DNA from: Bacteroidota bacterium
Lineage (GTDB): Bacteria > Bacteroidota > Bacteroidia > J057 > JAJTIE01
NCBI GenBank assembly: GCA_021300195.1
Contig: JAJTIE010000025.1
Coordinates: forward strand, 44,728 to 108,727
Length of the DNA stretch: 64,000 nucleotides
Direction: 5' to 3'
Part shown: piece by piece, positions 1 to 9,863 of the stretch
Layout of the letters: the number at the start of each line of letters is the position of its first letter
How positions within the stretch are numbered: the first letter of the stretch is position 1
Notes under the pieces: generated by a model
Database searches by the model: none
Told to the model about the DNA's origin: nothing
Seen by the model: the letters and a program-made list of their open reading frames with translations, nothing else
Translations under genes and position numbers: made by a program

Positions 1-3000
1 CCCGCATCATCTGTTACCGCTACCGTGTAGGTGCCTGCGTCCAGGCCCGTTGCGCGTTCCGTATCTGCCGTGGGGTTGGTGGTAGCAAAGCCACTTGGCA
101 GCGGGCCCGGCACCTTGCTCCAGGCAAAGGTGTAGGGGGCTGCACCGCCAGCGGCCGTTGCCAAGGCCTCTCCGCTGGCGTCTCCTGGGCACAGGGTACC
201 ACTAGTGGCAACCGTCAGGCGCAATACGTCCGGGTCTAACAGCTCTACCACCAGGACGCGCTCGCAGCCACTGGCATCGCGCACGATGGCGCGATAGAAA
301 CCAGCAGGCCGATTTGTCAGGCTAGCACTGGTACCGGCAATGGGGGTGCCGGACAGGGTCTCCCAGCGGTAGGTGTAGGGCGGGGTGCCCCCGGCTGGCT
401 CTTGGGTAATACTACCATCGGAGGCGCCGGGCACGCTAGGGTTCACCTGCGAGCTACTGAGGGTTAGTGTAGCAGGCTGGGTGATGCTGAAGTCGCGCTG
501 GGCCCTGCAGCCGTTCGCATCCGTTACCTCTACGCGATAGGAGCCCACACCGAGGCTGCCCAGGGTATTGGACGGGCCATTCTGCAGGGTGGCATTGCTC
601 GGCTGGCGGGTAAAGCGGTAGGTATAGCCACCAGCACCGCCCGTAGCGTTCAGGGTGAAGCTGCCACTGTTGTCTCCGTTACAGCCCACATTGGTCTGGC
701 TAAAGGTATTGACACTGATGGCGGTGGGCCCACTAATAGTTACGTTCCGGGTTTGCACACAGTTTTCGCCGTCGCGCACTGTTACCGTATAGTTTCCGGC
801 GGGCTTACCACTTACGCTGGCAGTGGCCTCATTACCCGGGGTCCACAGGTAGGTGTAACCTCCGTTGCCTCCGCTGGCCGTCACACTAGCGGCCCCATCG
901 CTCAGGCCGAAACAGCTGGTGGGCGTGGTACTATTCAGGCTGATGGCAAGGGGCGTGGCAGGCTGGGTTATCACCACGTCTACTGAATCCTTACAGCCGT
1001 TCTGGTCGGTCACCACGGCGCGGTAGGTACCTGCGGCCAGGCCGGTAGCCGTGCGGCCAAACTGGCCAATGAGGGTTCCTGCAGGCACACGCTTCCAGAG
1101 GAAGGTGTAGTCGGATCCCGAACTTAGGGTGCCGCCGGTAGCATCCACACTGGCTGTTCCGTTATTGCCACCAAAGCAACGAACAGGTGCGGAATTGGTG
1201 ATTATGGCATCAAGAGGTGCCGGATCCAGAAGGGTAACGACCACGGAGTCTCGTACGCCGGGGACACTGCTATCCAGCACAACTGCCTTGTATTGACCGG
1301 GGGGCAGGTTGGCCTGCTGGTTCAGGTTCAGCCCATCGGGGAGGGGTATGGGCCCTGTCCAGGTATAGGTATAGGGCGCAGTACCAGCAGCGGGGGTGAT
1401 GCTGATCTGGCCATTGGCATCGCCGTGGCAGGCGGGCTGGGTAACTAGGCTGTTCAGGCGCAGGTCGCCCACGGCCGGTTCCAGGATCACGTAGGTCGTA
1501 CTATCTCGGCAGCCCCGGCTATCGATGCTGTAAACCTTGTAGGTGCCACTGCAGAGACCGGAGATGCCCGGAGCAGCCAGTAGCGTGCCATTGGGACGCC
1601 GCCACTCGAAGGTATAGGGCGGAAACGGGCTCTGACCCGTAGCGGTAGCGGTAGCCGTACCATCGCAGCCTCCGGGGGCTGTTACATCCGTCTTGGTTAC
1701 GTTGATGCTGGCATCGGCCACACGCACCCGCACGGTATCGGCGCTGGAGCAGCCCACTGCATCAAAGGCCCGCATAATGTAGCGCGTGGAGCTGAAGGGG
1801 TAGGCTGTGGCTATGCTGCTACCCGTGCCTGTAGCAGGGTTTAGGGTAGGTGCACCAAAGCTTACTGACCCGCCGTTGTCCGCCTCCCACACGATGTCTA
1901 CAATCTCATTGACCGAAGAGCTTACATTGAAGGTAATCGACCAGTCCAATAACGACGCAGGTGTAGCTACATTATCATCTTTCACAATCAGGTTCCAGGT
2001 GCCGGTAGCCTCGGAGCCGAGTATGCCTGCCCACAGGCCCGTGGAGCTGAGCGTGGGATTGTCTACCCGGAATGTGCCGGTTACCACCTGTGGGGGCGTG
2101 GCAGGTGGGGGGTTATTGGGCCAGGCAGAGGCACCCGGGCGGATGCATACACCAGACAAGAAAGTGCTGTTTAGGGCTCCCCGGCGGTTGATCAGCGTAT
2201 CGATGCCGCCGGCGGGGTTTTGTAGCAGAACAACCAGATCTCGGCTGCGGAGCGTGGCAATGTTCAAGCACACCTCCTTTACCGTGCTGGCCGTTACTGT
2301 GTTGGGTAGCACCTGGGTTACGGCTATTGGGAAATAGGTGTCGGTGCCAGCCACTGGGCCTCCCTCAAAGTTGCCAAAAGTGAGTTCGCCGGTGGTGGTG
2401 GAGGGCAGCGCCTGCACGGTGCCAGTCATATTCACCTGCCCGCCAGCGCATACGGCTATATCATAGGGCAGGGCTGGGGTACTGGGGCTGGTGGCAACGG
2501 TGGGGCCAGGGGTAATAGTTACATTCTGGCGGGCCATGCTGGTTACGCCGGTGTTCAGGTCCGTCAGGGTTAGTACCACCTCATAGGTACCTGCTACTTC
2601 GTACTGATGCTGGGGATTGGGCTGGTAGCTGGTACTGCCATCGCCAAAATCCCAGCTATAGGCAAAATGACAAGCATCATTAAAGTTGGTAAAGCGCACC
2701 GCATTGCCATCGCATTCCAGCGAGCTGGCAAAACGGGGCTTGGGCATCCCGATCAATAAGCCGGGCTGGCTGGTGATACCCGAAAAGGTTACAATCAAGC
2801 CCGTGTTGCTGGCTTTTCGATCAATCATTAGCCCATAGGTTTGTCCTGCGGTAATGCTTAGGCCATCGGGGCAGTTCAGGCTGGCACCTGTACAGGTGTT
2901 GGTCCCGCAGATGGAGGGCGGGCAATTCCACCCTACCGTTCCGCCATTGGTGGTAGCGGTATTTGAGTTGCACCCCTGCGGCAAGGCCAGAGGACTACCT

Positions 3001-3743
3001 TGGCAGCCTTGGGTAACGTCGTATACAGCATAGTCGATGTTTACAGGGGTATTGGGGGTAACGGTGAAGGCGAGCCGCCCCCCAGAAACTGCGTAAAATT
3101 TGAGCCAAAGCGTATTTTCCTCGTCCACGGTACACTGCGTAGGCTCTACGCGGGTGCCGGCGCCCAGGCTTCCGGACGGGATAACCAGTGCATTGGTATT
3201 GGTAACATAGAAGGCGGAACCACAGTCTTGTCCGGGCGTGCTACAGGGGGTGGGCACCACCTGGCGCTCTATACACACGGCAAAGTTGCCGCTACCCCCG
3301 TCGCTATCCACCACCAGGTAGTAGGTCTGCCCGGCAGTAAGGCCCGTGACCAACAGGCTATTCTTACGCTCATTTTCTATCGCAAACACATCCTTCTGGC
3401 AACCCACCAGGGCCAGGGTGCCGCAGCTGCCGCTATACACCGCAATCTTGGTATCGATAACGGTTTGGGCAAAGTTGGTACTTACCCGGACAGCCGGACC
3501 GGGAGCCACAAAGGTAAACCAGACCGAATTGTTAAAACCACTGCCCCAGCACAGGGGCGGGATGGGATCGGAAACAGAAGTAGACAGTGCATTGGAGTAC
3601 ACATTGGCTTCGCACAGGCCACTACCTACGGAAAGAGAAATAGCATTCGCACAATCGTCATTTGCCGGCTGGGCCCACAGCCCCGCCGCACACATGATAA
3701 CCAAGCCAAGAGACAAGCAAGTTCGCCACAGCAGAGATCGCAT
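1..3743 (-). CDS. SprB-repeat surface adhesin, 3' end outside window
   Basis: Very large secreted protein; about 1247 residues are visible and the frame is still open at the window edge, so the C-terminus is missing. The ATG at 3741-3743 is followed by a signal peptide (charged start, hydrophobic stretch ending near LWAQP). Next come PPC-like beta domains with paired cysteines, then a PKD domain at about residues 350-390 (motif WDFGDG). A proprotein-convertase P-like domain follows at about 457-621 (GTWNLIVKD near its end). From about residue 660 there is a run of SprB-type repeats, each with a C-x-G-x-x-D/N-G start, a GG-x-x-P/G-Y-T-Y core and a GTY-x-V-x-V-x-D end. SprB repeats are known from the Flavobacterium gliding adhesin. 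A T9SS sorting domain beyond the edge is expected but not seen. Role in adhesion or gliding is inference. Confidence 0.85.
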   Translation of the reverse strand, partial: MRSLLWRTCLSLGLVIMCAAGLWAQPANDDCANAISLSVGSGLCEANVYSNALSTSVSDPIPPLCWGSGFNNSVWFTFVAPGPAVRVSTNFAQTVIDTKIAVYSGSCGTLALVGCQKDVFAIENERKNSLLVTGLTAGQTYYLVVDSDGGSGNFAVCIERQVVPTPCSTPGQDCGSAFYVTNTNALVIPSGSLGAGTRVEPTQCTVDEENTLWLKFYAVSGGRLAFTVTPNTPVNIDYAVYDVTQGCQGSPLALPQGCNSNTATTNGGTVGWNCPPSICGTNTCTGASLNCPDGLSITAGQTYGLMIDRKASNTGLIVTFSGITSQPGLLIGMPKPRFASSLECDGNAVRFTNFNDACHFAYSWDFGDGSTSYQPNPQHQYEVAGTYEVVLTLTDLNTGVTSMARQNVTITPGPTVATSPSTPALPYDIAVCAGGQVNMTGTVQALPSTTTGELTFGNFEGGPVAGTDTYFPIAVTQVLPNTVTASTVKEVCLNIATLRSRDLVVLLQNPAGGIDTLINRRGALNSTFLSGVCIRPGASAWPNNPPPATPPQVVTGTFRVDNPTLSSTGLWAGILGSEATGTWNLIVKDDNVATPASLLDWSITFNVSSSVNEIVDIVWEADNGGSVSFGAPTLNPATGTGSSIATAYPFSSTRYIMRAFDAVGCSSADTVRVRVADASINVTKTDVTAPGGCDGTATATATGQSPFPPYTFEWRRPNGTLLAAPGISGLCSGTYKVYSIDSRGCRDSTTYVILEPAVGDLRLNSLVTQPACHGDANGQISITPAAGTAPYTYTWTGPIPLPDGLNLNQQANLPPGQYKAVVLDSSVPGVRDSVVVTLLDPAPLDAIITNSAPVRCFGGNNGTASVDATGGTLSSGSDYTFLWKRVPAGTLIGQFGRTATGLAAGTYRAVVTDQNGCKDSVDVVITQPATPLAISLNSTTPTSCFGLSDGAASVTASGGNGGYTYLWTPGNEATASVSGKPAGNYTVTVRDGENCVQTRNVTISGPTAISVNTFSQTNVGCNGDNSGSFTLNATGGAGGYTYRFTRQPSNATLQNGPSNTLGSLGVGSYRVEVTDANGCRAQRDFSITQPATLTLSSSQVNPSVPGASDGSITQEPAGGTPPYTYRWETLSGTPIAGTSASLTNRPAGFYRAIVRDASGCERVLVVELLDPDVLRLTVATSGTLCPGDASGEALATAAGGAAPYTFAWSKVPGPLPSGFATTNPTADTERATGLDAGTYTVAVTDDA

Positions 3744-3788
3744 AAGAGTTACTCAATAAAAATATCCTGGTTTTTTGCAATAGTTGAA

Positions 3789-3796
3789 CAAAAGTA
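3789..3796 (-). promoter_or_regulatory. Bacteroidetes -7 promoter element for the adhesin
   Basis: On the minus strand this reads TACTTTTG, an exact match to the Bacteroidetes -7 consensus TAnnTTTG. It lies 45 nt before the ATG at 3743. No clear -33 TTG is seen at the usual 19-20 nt spacing, so the call rests on the -7 box and its position. Confidence 0.5.
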
Positions 3797-4107
3797 GAAA
3801 AAACTAATCTTATGTAAATACGGTAGGCCAATATAAAAGGATTTCCATTCTATACACCATCTGGCGAACAAATGCCAGGATAGATAAAATAGGTACACCT
3901 GCAGATTTACCTAGGCATTTTTGCCCAATATAACCAAACCAATACGATCATTTTTTTACAGGAATGACCCATTTTTATTTTAAAAAAGACCTAACAAATA
4001 TATCTGTGTCTTTTTTTTAAATAATTGATTATTAATTACTTAATAAAAAACAAATGCCTGGTAGCAGCAGCCTAGGTAGGCAGAGAACGGACAAACTTTC
4101 CGAAATG

Positions 4108-4125
4108 TGAGGCGTACACGCCACA
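4108..4125. promoter_or_regulatory. imperfect 18-bp palindrome upstream of secreted protein
   Basis: Reads TGAGGCGT-AC-ACGCCACA: two 8-base arms with one mismatch around a 2-base centre. It ends 30 nt before the ATG at 4156. Its GC-rich arms stand out in an AT-rich gap. It could be an operator or a hairpin in the 5' leader; the sequence does not decide. Confidence 0.4.
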
Positions 4126-4155
4126 GAACACCCTCACACAACAAAACAAGCGTTT

Positions 4156-7100
4156 ATGGGCCCTTTTCTACTACCTAGCCGGGTATTCTGCGTTGCTTTG
4201 CTTGCCATACTCTTGGCAAAACCCGGCACAGCGGCCACCTTCTTCTGGATGGGTACGGTCAATAGCAGCTGGGATGAGCCAAACAACTGGTCTCCCGTCG
4301 GCGTGCCAGATGGGAACCTGGGCGATGACGTGCGAATCATCGGCCCATTGGGGCCCGGCGCCCCTGCTCCGGTTGTGAATGTTACCACGGCCTCTTGCCG
4401 CCACCTGCTGATCGACTTTGTAGACCTGGAGGTGGCAATCGGCATGCAACTGGACATACAGGGCAATCTGCAGTTTGTGAATGCCACCAACATCACCCTA
4501 CAGCCCAATAGCCGGCTGAAGCTACAGGGCAACCTGGACAATGCCTCGGGAAACGGCAACCTGATCTCGCAACCTGGTAGTCGGGTTGTCCTGTATGGCA
4601 CCCAGAACACGAAAATTCTGGGAGACATCACCTTCTACGACATTACCATCAGCAAAACACCCCCCTACTACGTGTTCAATGCACCGCTGTGTAGCGGAAT
4701 CCCCACCTTCGTTACCATCGACAACAACCTGACCATCGACCTGGGGGTGTACCGGGTGTGCGATGCAGACAATGGCCAAACCCAACCCGAGCTCTCAGTA
4801 AACGGAAACATCATCATCAACAACGGTGGAGGCCTAGACCTAAGTGGCCGCGAAGACTTTGCCCAAGGCTGCGCTGTGGATGCCGATGGCTATAACAGCG
4901 AAGAGATACGGGTACACTTGGGAGGGAACCTGAGCGACAACTCCAGCCCCTACGACCCCACCCCCAGCCGCGGATTCTATATAGGCGATCTGACAATCAA
5001 TAGTGCCACCCATGCAGGCGAACGGGCACTACTAGTCTTCGTAGGTGCGCGCGACCAAACCGTGCTAGGCCAGTACACCCTAACTGACGAGGGCAATGTG
5101 CCCAACCAGGGCGCAGGCATCTGGATGCCCCGAATACGGATAGACAAGAGCAACCCGGCCAAGCGTGTAGCCATGCTTACCAACATGCGGATCTACGGTA
5201 ACTCGGAGATCCGGAGCGGCGTTTTGCTAACGAATGGCAAACGCCTGCTATTTGGAGAGCGGAACGACGAAACCCTGGATATAACCAACAGTGGCACCCT
5301 GTATGCCAATGAGAATAGCGAGATCCGCCTGCTGGGGCAAAATGCGAACGGGGTATTCCTGCGAGTATATAGCGGCGGGCACCTGAAGATGATAGGCGGC
5401 CCGGCTGAGCGGATAATCGTAACCCGAGATGCGGCTACCCCGGGCCGCTACTTCCGTACTGCGGTATACAACGGCGGGCGTATATCTGCCCGCTATGTAG
5501 ACTTCAACTTCCAGGGCAGCTCAAACACGGGCTTCAATAACAATGGGCTGCTGGGCAGCACCTGCAACTGCCAGGATCCGGCCGACCCCTGCTACAGTAG
5601 CCTGGGTGGCTTCAAGGTATTCCAGGGTGCGGTGCTCGACCCCGATGGACTTGGTGCCAACTTCTCCGACTGTGCCTTCTCCGCCGGTGCAAACGCCTAC
5701 ACTGGCCTACTGCTGAATGTAACCGGCAACCATATATTGCAGAATGTGGTCTTCAATGGCTCCAACCAGGATGCCTCTATCCCGCACATCTTTGGCCGGC
5801 CACCTGCAGCCACCTGCGACGACTTTGTAAACCCAACGGACCAATGCCTGTGCCGGGGCACTGTGACGCCCACAAACATCATCTCGAACAACCCGAACAC
5901 CACCATTACCCTGGTGAATGGCAGTGGCATGATCGGGGGAGACATCATCGGCGAATACTTTGATGCCGGTAACCGGGACTATGTACAGACCTACCTGAAC
6001 CCGGCCTATGCCGCTAGCGCCAGCAACCAAGCCTGGGGCTACCACGAAAACAACAGCAACCGGCTGAGCTACGTCAATGACTTTGTGGTGCATACCGGAC
6101 GTGGAATAGCTGTGTGGATAGGCCGATCGGCCACCAGCGACAACTGGAATGATATAGATAACTGGAGTACCAAGACCCTGCCCGGCAGCCCCATACCAGG
6201 AGTAGGGGGGGCCGACACCTTCACCGTCATCATCCCGCGGGGTGCACGCCGAAATCCGGTGGTGAATGTACCGGTCAGCCTCCGAGGCTCTATCCACAAT
6301 AACCTCACCACCTGGGTTATCCCTACTGTGTATCTAAACAATAGCCTGGGCATTTACCCCGCCACCACTACCTACACCCAGTCTACCACAAACAAGATAT
6401 TGACGGTAAATGCCGGCATGCGCCTCTCATTCGAGGGAGACCTCTTTAACTATGCCAGCAGCACGCTAACGATGACGGGCGCAAGCGAGCTGTACGTAGG
6501 GGGCAGTTACTTCAACCACTCTGCCAACGCACAGTTTAACCGGGCCAATAGCACGGTGTACTTCAACGGGGCCGGCCCGCAGCAGGTACGCACGGGAGAT
6601 GATGAGTTTTGGAATGTAACCATCATCAAGCCCTCCTCCACCGTGTACATCCAGAATAATAGCCTGACTATCCGGAACAACTTCCTGCACCAGAGTGGTG
6701 CCATGGAGCTCTTTACCGGCCAGCAGCTGCGGGTGCACGGAAACTTTACGATGAATGGCGGCCGCCAGATATGGAACTTCTCCCCGCTCTTCTTCCGGGG
6801 CAACTTTGTCATCAACGACGGGGAACTGATGCCGCAGGGCAGCTCCGTGCAGTTTGAACACACCGTGGCAGGTACCTATCGCTTCAAGACGAATAACCAG
6901 GCCTTTAACTACCTCCGCATAGGGGGGGTAGCAGGCTGTGTGTTTACCCTGGAGGACAACCTGACTATCCTGAGCTCGCACAAGGGCGTAGCGCCGGCCT
7001 TCATAGGCACCACCTACAACCACGCCTGGCTGGCAGCCGGAAACACCCTGAACCTGAATGGAAACCAGATGCGGGTGCAGCACTTTGTGGTAGATGGCAC

Positions 7101-9834
7101 CCTGAATGTAACCCCCGGCAGTGGCCCGCGTGGCGCCGAGCTGCTAATAGAGGGCCTGGACAACGCCAATACCACAGGAGACGGAACCTATACCTATCCG
7201 ACGGCAGGTACCGTGGCCGATAACTCGCTGCGGGTGCGAACCGGCGGACGCCTGAATGTGATTGGCACCGCTGCCAAAACCTCAAAAGTATCTCGCCAAG
7301 GCATAAACGGGCGATACCGGCTGGAGGTAGAGGCAGGGGCGAGCATATCCGCAGAGCAAGCCCTATTCGACCTGATGGATGCCAATGGCATAGACTGCCG
7401 CCTGGCCACCATCGTCACACCTGCCTCGGGCAATGCCTGCTTTAGCCACACCACCTTTACCAACGGTGCCCCCACAGCGGGCAGCATCCTGCTGCGCATA
7501 CCCAAGCGCTGGGACCCGGTAGAAAAAACCGTACAACAGGCCAACTTCCCCGCGCGGGCACATGGCAGCGCGATAAATGTATGGCGGGATGTAAGCGGTG
7601 CTGGGCCAAACACCACTATTACCTTCAACCTGCCGAGTGGCATATTTGCTGGCGAAGACTTTGATGATGACAATGGCCAGGCTATTACCTATGTTGACTG
7701 GGTCATTACCAACATTAAACGCTGGGATGGCGGCGGAGACGGCATCAGCTGGAACGATGCCAACAACTGGTGCGACAACACCGTGCCCGGGCCCACGGAT
7801 GATGTGATCCTGGACCACACGGCCTGTAGCCCACTGGCGGCCTATACCATTACAGCCAGCGCGCCGGTCGCGATCAAAGACCTATACATCATACCCGACA
7901 ACCAGCTGGCTGCCGGTACGGTAAACCCCATTGTGCTGCGGGTGAATGCCAACTTTACGGTAAACGGGCAGTTTACCTGCGATGCCCTGGGCACCTTCCA
8001 TATCCAGAACAGCACCTCCACCCTTACCTTCCGCCGCAGTTTCAGCCTGGATGGCGAGTTTTACCACGGAAACAATCCGAATCTGAACTTCGATGGAACC
8101 GGCATCAATGTGATTAACAACTCGGGCTATGCTGACTATCCATTCTACACTATGAACTTCCTGAATGGTATCTATGAGCTGAACTCCATCATCCAGGTAC
8201 AAAATGACGTTACCATCCAGAGTACGGGTGTCCTGGATGCCTCTAATGACAACTTCCGCATCAACCTGGCGGGCAACTGGACCAACAACAACGGAAATTT
8301 TGAGCCGCGCTTTGGTACCGTGGCCTTTGTAGACCTGGATGCCCACACCGAGGCGCTGGGGGGCAGCACGGTGAGCTACCCCGCCGTAGCCAGTGCCCAA
8401 TCCATACGCTACACCAATGGCTACACCACCTTTGCCGACTCGCTGGCCAACCTGGTGCGGGTACCCGAGACTTTCTTCAACCTGGTGATCGACAAGCACC
8501 TGTCTCCCGTAGGGCAGGATGTGAAGAGCAGGGCTACCCTGCTGGTAAACGGGGTGCTAGACCTGCGGCAGCGAAACCTGAACACGCAGTGCACCAGCTG
8601 CCCCGTACCAGGCATCAGCAAACAGCAGTATGAAAACCTGGCGATACTGGGCCTATTTGGCAGCTGGACAAATGCCTCGGAGGTAAGCTATATCGACGGG
8701 CCACTGGCGCGCACGTATATATCTAACGTACCCTTTAACTATGATTTCCCGATAGGCAAAACCGGGGACTACGTGAAGCCGATGGAGCTGGAAATAGCAC
8801 TGGCTACCAATGGCCCGGAGCTGGCCCTCTTCGCCGTAGAGCAGTTCAGTCTCGCTATCGATACCCTGAACCGGCCTATCCCCCCCAGCACTTGTGCCGC
8901 TGTGGCGTCCAATACCAGCCCTGTCCTGCTGAACCGGTCGTGGAATGTGGCACAAGTTCGGCCCAGCCTGTGGGGCTCTCCCACCCTGGCATCCGGAAAC
9001 GTGAAACTGGTGTGGGGCGCTGCAGATGGCATACCCAATACCTACGAGGGCATGAGTGCCCTGAAGGACAACGGACCGGACCCACGTGGCCTGAGCGCGA
9101 AACACGCTGGCTTACTGGATGACTACGACCCGAGCTGTACCCCAGCCGAGGCCCTTGTGAATGGCAATGAGCTAGGCGGCGAAATCCTGAGCCTTAGCAG
9201 CTTCTCCAGCCTGGGTAATGGCGACTTTGGCGTGGTGTACCATAATGTGACCCTGCTACCCATTGAGGAGATCAGCTTCGAGGCGAGCTATGCACACCCG
9301 GGCGCCCAGCTGGGCTGGCTCACCCGGAATGAGTACGGAAATGCAGGATTTGAACTACAGCGGGCCGAAGTGGGGCATGGCTTTGAAACCATAGCCCACT
9401 ACACCGCAGACGCAACCCTGGTGGGCAGGGGCACCTATCTGGGCAATAGCCAGTACCACTACTACGATGCGGCCCGGCTGCTACCCGGCCACACCTATAC
9501 CTACCGCCTGTATAGCGAGGACCTGCAGGGCAACCGGCACCTGGATGGCGAACGCAGCATAACCGTACCCCGGTCTAGCTACCTGGACAATGTGTTTCCC
9601 AACCCATTCAGCCAGCAGCTTACACTCCGCTACGGGCTTACACAGGCGGCACCCGTAACAGTTAGAATCTACAATGCACAGGGCGTACTGGCTATTCAGC
9701 CCCTACGGCAGGCAGCGATGCCAGCTAGCAACCATAGCCTGACGATAGACACAAGCCAGCTGGAAAGCGGGGTGTATATCTTGCACCTGATAACGCCCGA
9801 TGAGGCGCACAGCCAACGCCTCATCAAGCAATGA
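4156..9834 (+). CDS. giant T9SS type A secreted protein
   Basis: 1892-residue exported protein. The ATG is followed by a signal peptide (hydrophobic run ending near KPGTAA). Most of the protein is Asn/Gly/Thr-rich and probably forms beta-solenoid or beta-sandwich structure. A W-x-G...W-x-x-x-x-N-W module occurs three times, at about residues 29-48, 652-675 and 1188-1206, each just before a P-G/D-x-x-D-D/T-x-V/I stretch, so the protein looks built from three large units. The last about 80 residues are a T9SS type A sorting domain: NVFPNPF start, VRIYNAQG in the middle, SGVYILHL near the end. By family knowledge it is exported through the Sec and T9SS systems and anchored or released at the surface. 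Enzymatic function is not recognisable. Confidence 0.9.
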   Translation: MGPFLLPSRVFCVALLAILLAKPGTAATFFWMGTVNSSWDEPNNWSPVGVPDGNLGDDVRIIGPLGPGAPAPVVNVTTASCRHLLIDFVDLEVAIGMQLDIQGNLQFVNATNITLQPNSRLKLQGNLDNASGNGNLISQPGSRVVLYGTQNTKILGDITFYDITISKTPPYYVFNAPLCSGIPTFVTIDNNLTIDLGVYRVCDADNGQTQPELSVNGNIIINNGGGLDLSGREDFAQGCAVDADGYNSEEIRVHLGGNLSDNSSPYDPTPSRGFYIGDLTINSATHAGERALLVFVGARDQTVLGQYTLTDEGNVPNQGAGIWMPRIRIDKSNPAKRVAMLTNMRIYGNSEIRSGVLLTNGKRLLFGERNDETLDITNSGTLYANENSEIRLLGQNANGVFLRVYSGGHLKMIGGPAERIIVTRDAATPGRYFRTAVYNGGRISARYVDFNFQGSSNTGFNNNGLLGSTCNCQDPADPCYSSLGGFKVFQGAVLDPDGLGANFSDCAFSAGANAYTGLLLNVTGNHILQNVVFNGSNQDASIPHIFGRPPAATCDDFVNPTDQCLCRGTVTPTNIISNNPNTTITLVNGSGMIGGDIIGEYFDAGNRDYVQTYLNPAYAASASNQAWGYHENNSNRLSYVNDFVVHTGRGIAVWIGRSATSDNWNDIDNWSTKTLPGSPIPGVGGADTFTVIIPRGARRNPVVNVPVSLRGSIHNNLTTWVIPTVYLNNSLGIYPATTTYTQSTTNKILTVNAGMRLSFEGDLFNYASSTLTMTGASELYVGGSYFNHSANAQFNRANSTVYFNGAGPQQVRTGDDEFWNVTIIKPSSTVYIQNNSLTIRNNFLHQSGAMELFTGQQLRVHGNFTMNGGRQIWNFSPLFFRGNFVINDGELMPQGSSVQFEHTVAGTYRFKTNNQAFNYLRIGGVAGCVFTLEDNLTILSSHKGVAPAFIGTTYNHAWLAAGNTLNLNGNQMRVQHFVVDGTLNVTPGSGPRGAELLIEGLDNANTTGDGTYTYPTAGTVADNSLRVRTGGRLNVIGTAAKTSKVSRQGINGRYRLEVEAGASISAEQALFDLMDANGIDCRLATIVTPASGNACFSHTTFTNGAPTAGSILLRIPKRWDPVEKTVQQANFPARAHGSAINVWRDVSGAGPNTTITFNLPSGIFAGEDFDDDNGQAITYVDWVITNIKRWDGGGDGISWNDANNWCDNTVPGPTDDVILDHTACSPLAAYTITASAPVAIKDLYIIPDNQLAAGTVNPIVLRVNANFTVNGQFTCDALGTFHIQNSTSTLTFRRSFSLDGEFYHGNNPNLNFDGTGINVINNSGYADYPFYTMNFLNGIYELNSIIQVQNDVTIQSTGVLDASNDNFRINLAGNWTNNNGNFEPRFGTVAFVDLDAHTEALGGSTVSYPAVASAQSIRYTNGYTTFADSLANLVRVPETFFNLVIDKHLSPVGQDVKSRATLLVNGVLDLRQRNLNTQCTSCPVPGISKQQYENLAILGLFGSWTNASEVSYIDGPLARTYISNVPFNYDFPIGKTGDYVKPMELEIALATNGPELALFAVEQFSLAIDTLNRPIPPSTCAAVASNTSPVLLNRSWNVAQVRPSLWGSPTLASGNVKLVWGAADGIPNTYEGMSALKDNGPDPRGLSAKHAGLLDDYDPSCTPAEALVNGNELGGEILSLSSFSSLGNGDFGVVYHNVTLLPIEEISFEASYAHPGAQLGWLTRNEYGNAGFELQRAEVGHGFETIAHYTADATLVGRGTYLGNSQYHYYDAARLLPGHTYTYRLYSEDLQGNRHLDGERSITVPRSSYLDNVFPNPFSQQLTLRYGLTQAAPVTVRIYNAQGVLAIQPLRQAAMPASNHSLTIDTSQLESGVYILHLITPDEAHSQRLIKQ

Positions 9835-9863
9835 TGGGGGTGATAATCCGTTTCCGAAAGCCC

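Larger units (their letters stand above)
3744..4155. other. AT-rich divergent intergenic region
   Basis: A 412-base gap between two divergently transcribed giant secreted-protein genes. It is clearly richer in A and T than its surroundings. It holds a -7 element for the minus-strand gene and a palindrome before the plus-strand gene, both listed separately. I see no coding region and no convincing TAnnTTTG box for the plus-strand gene. Confidence 0.7.

Noticed and set aside
3000..3797. 265-codon plus-strand frame within the first gene
   Set aside because: Lies opposite the well-supported adhesin N-terminus, including its signal peptide, and runs through the divergent promoter region.
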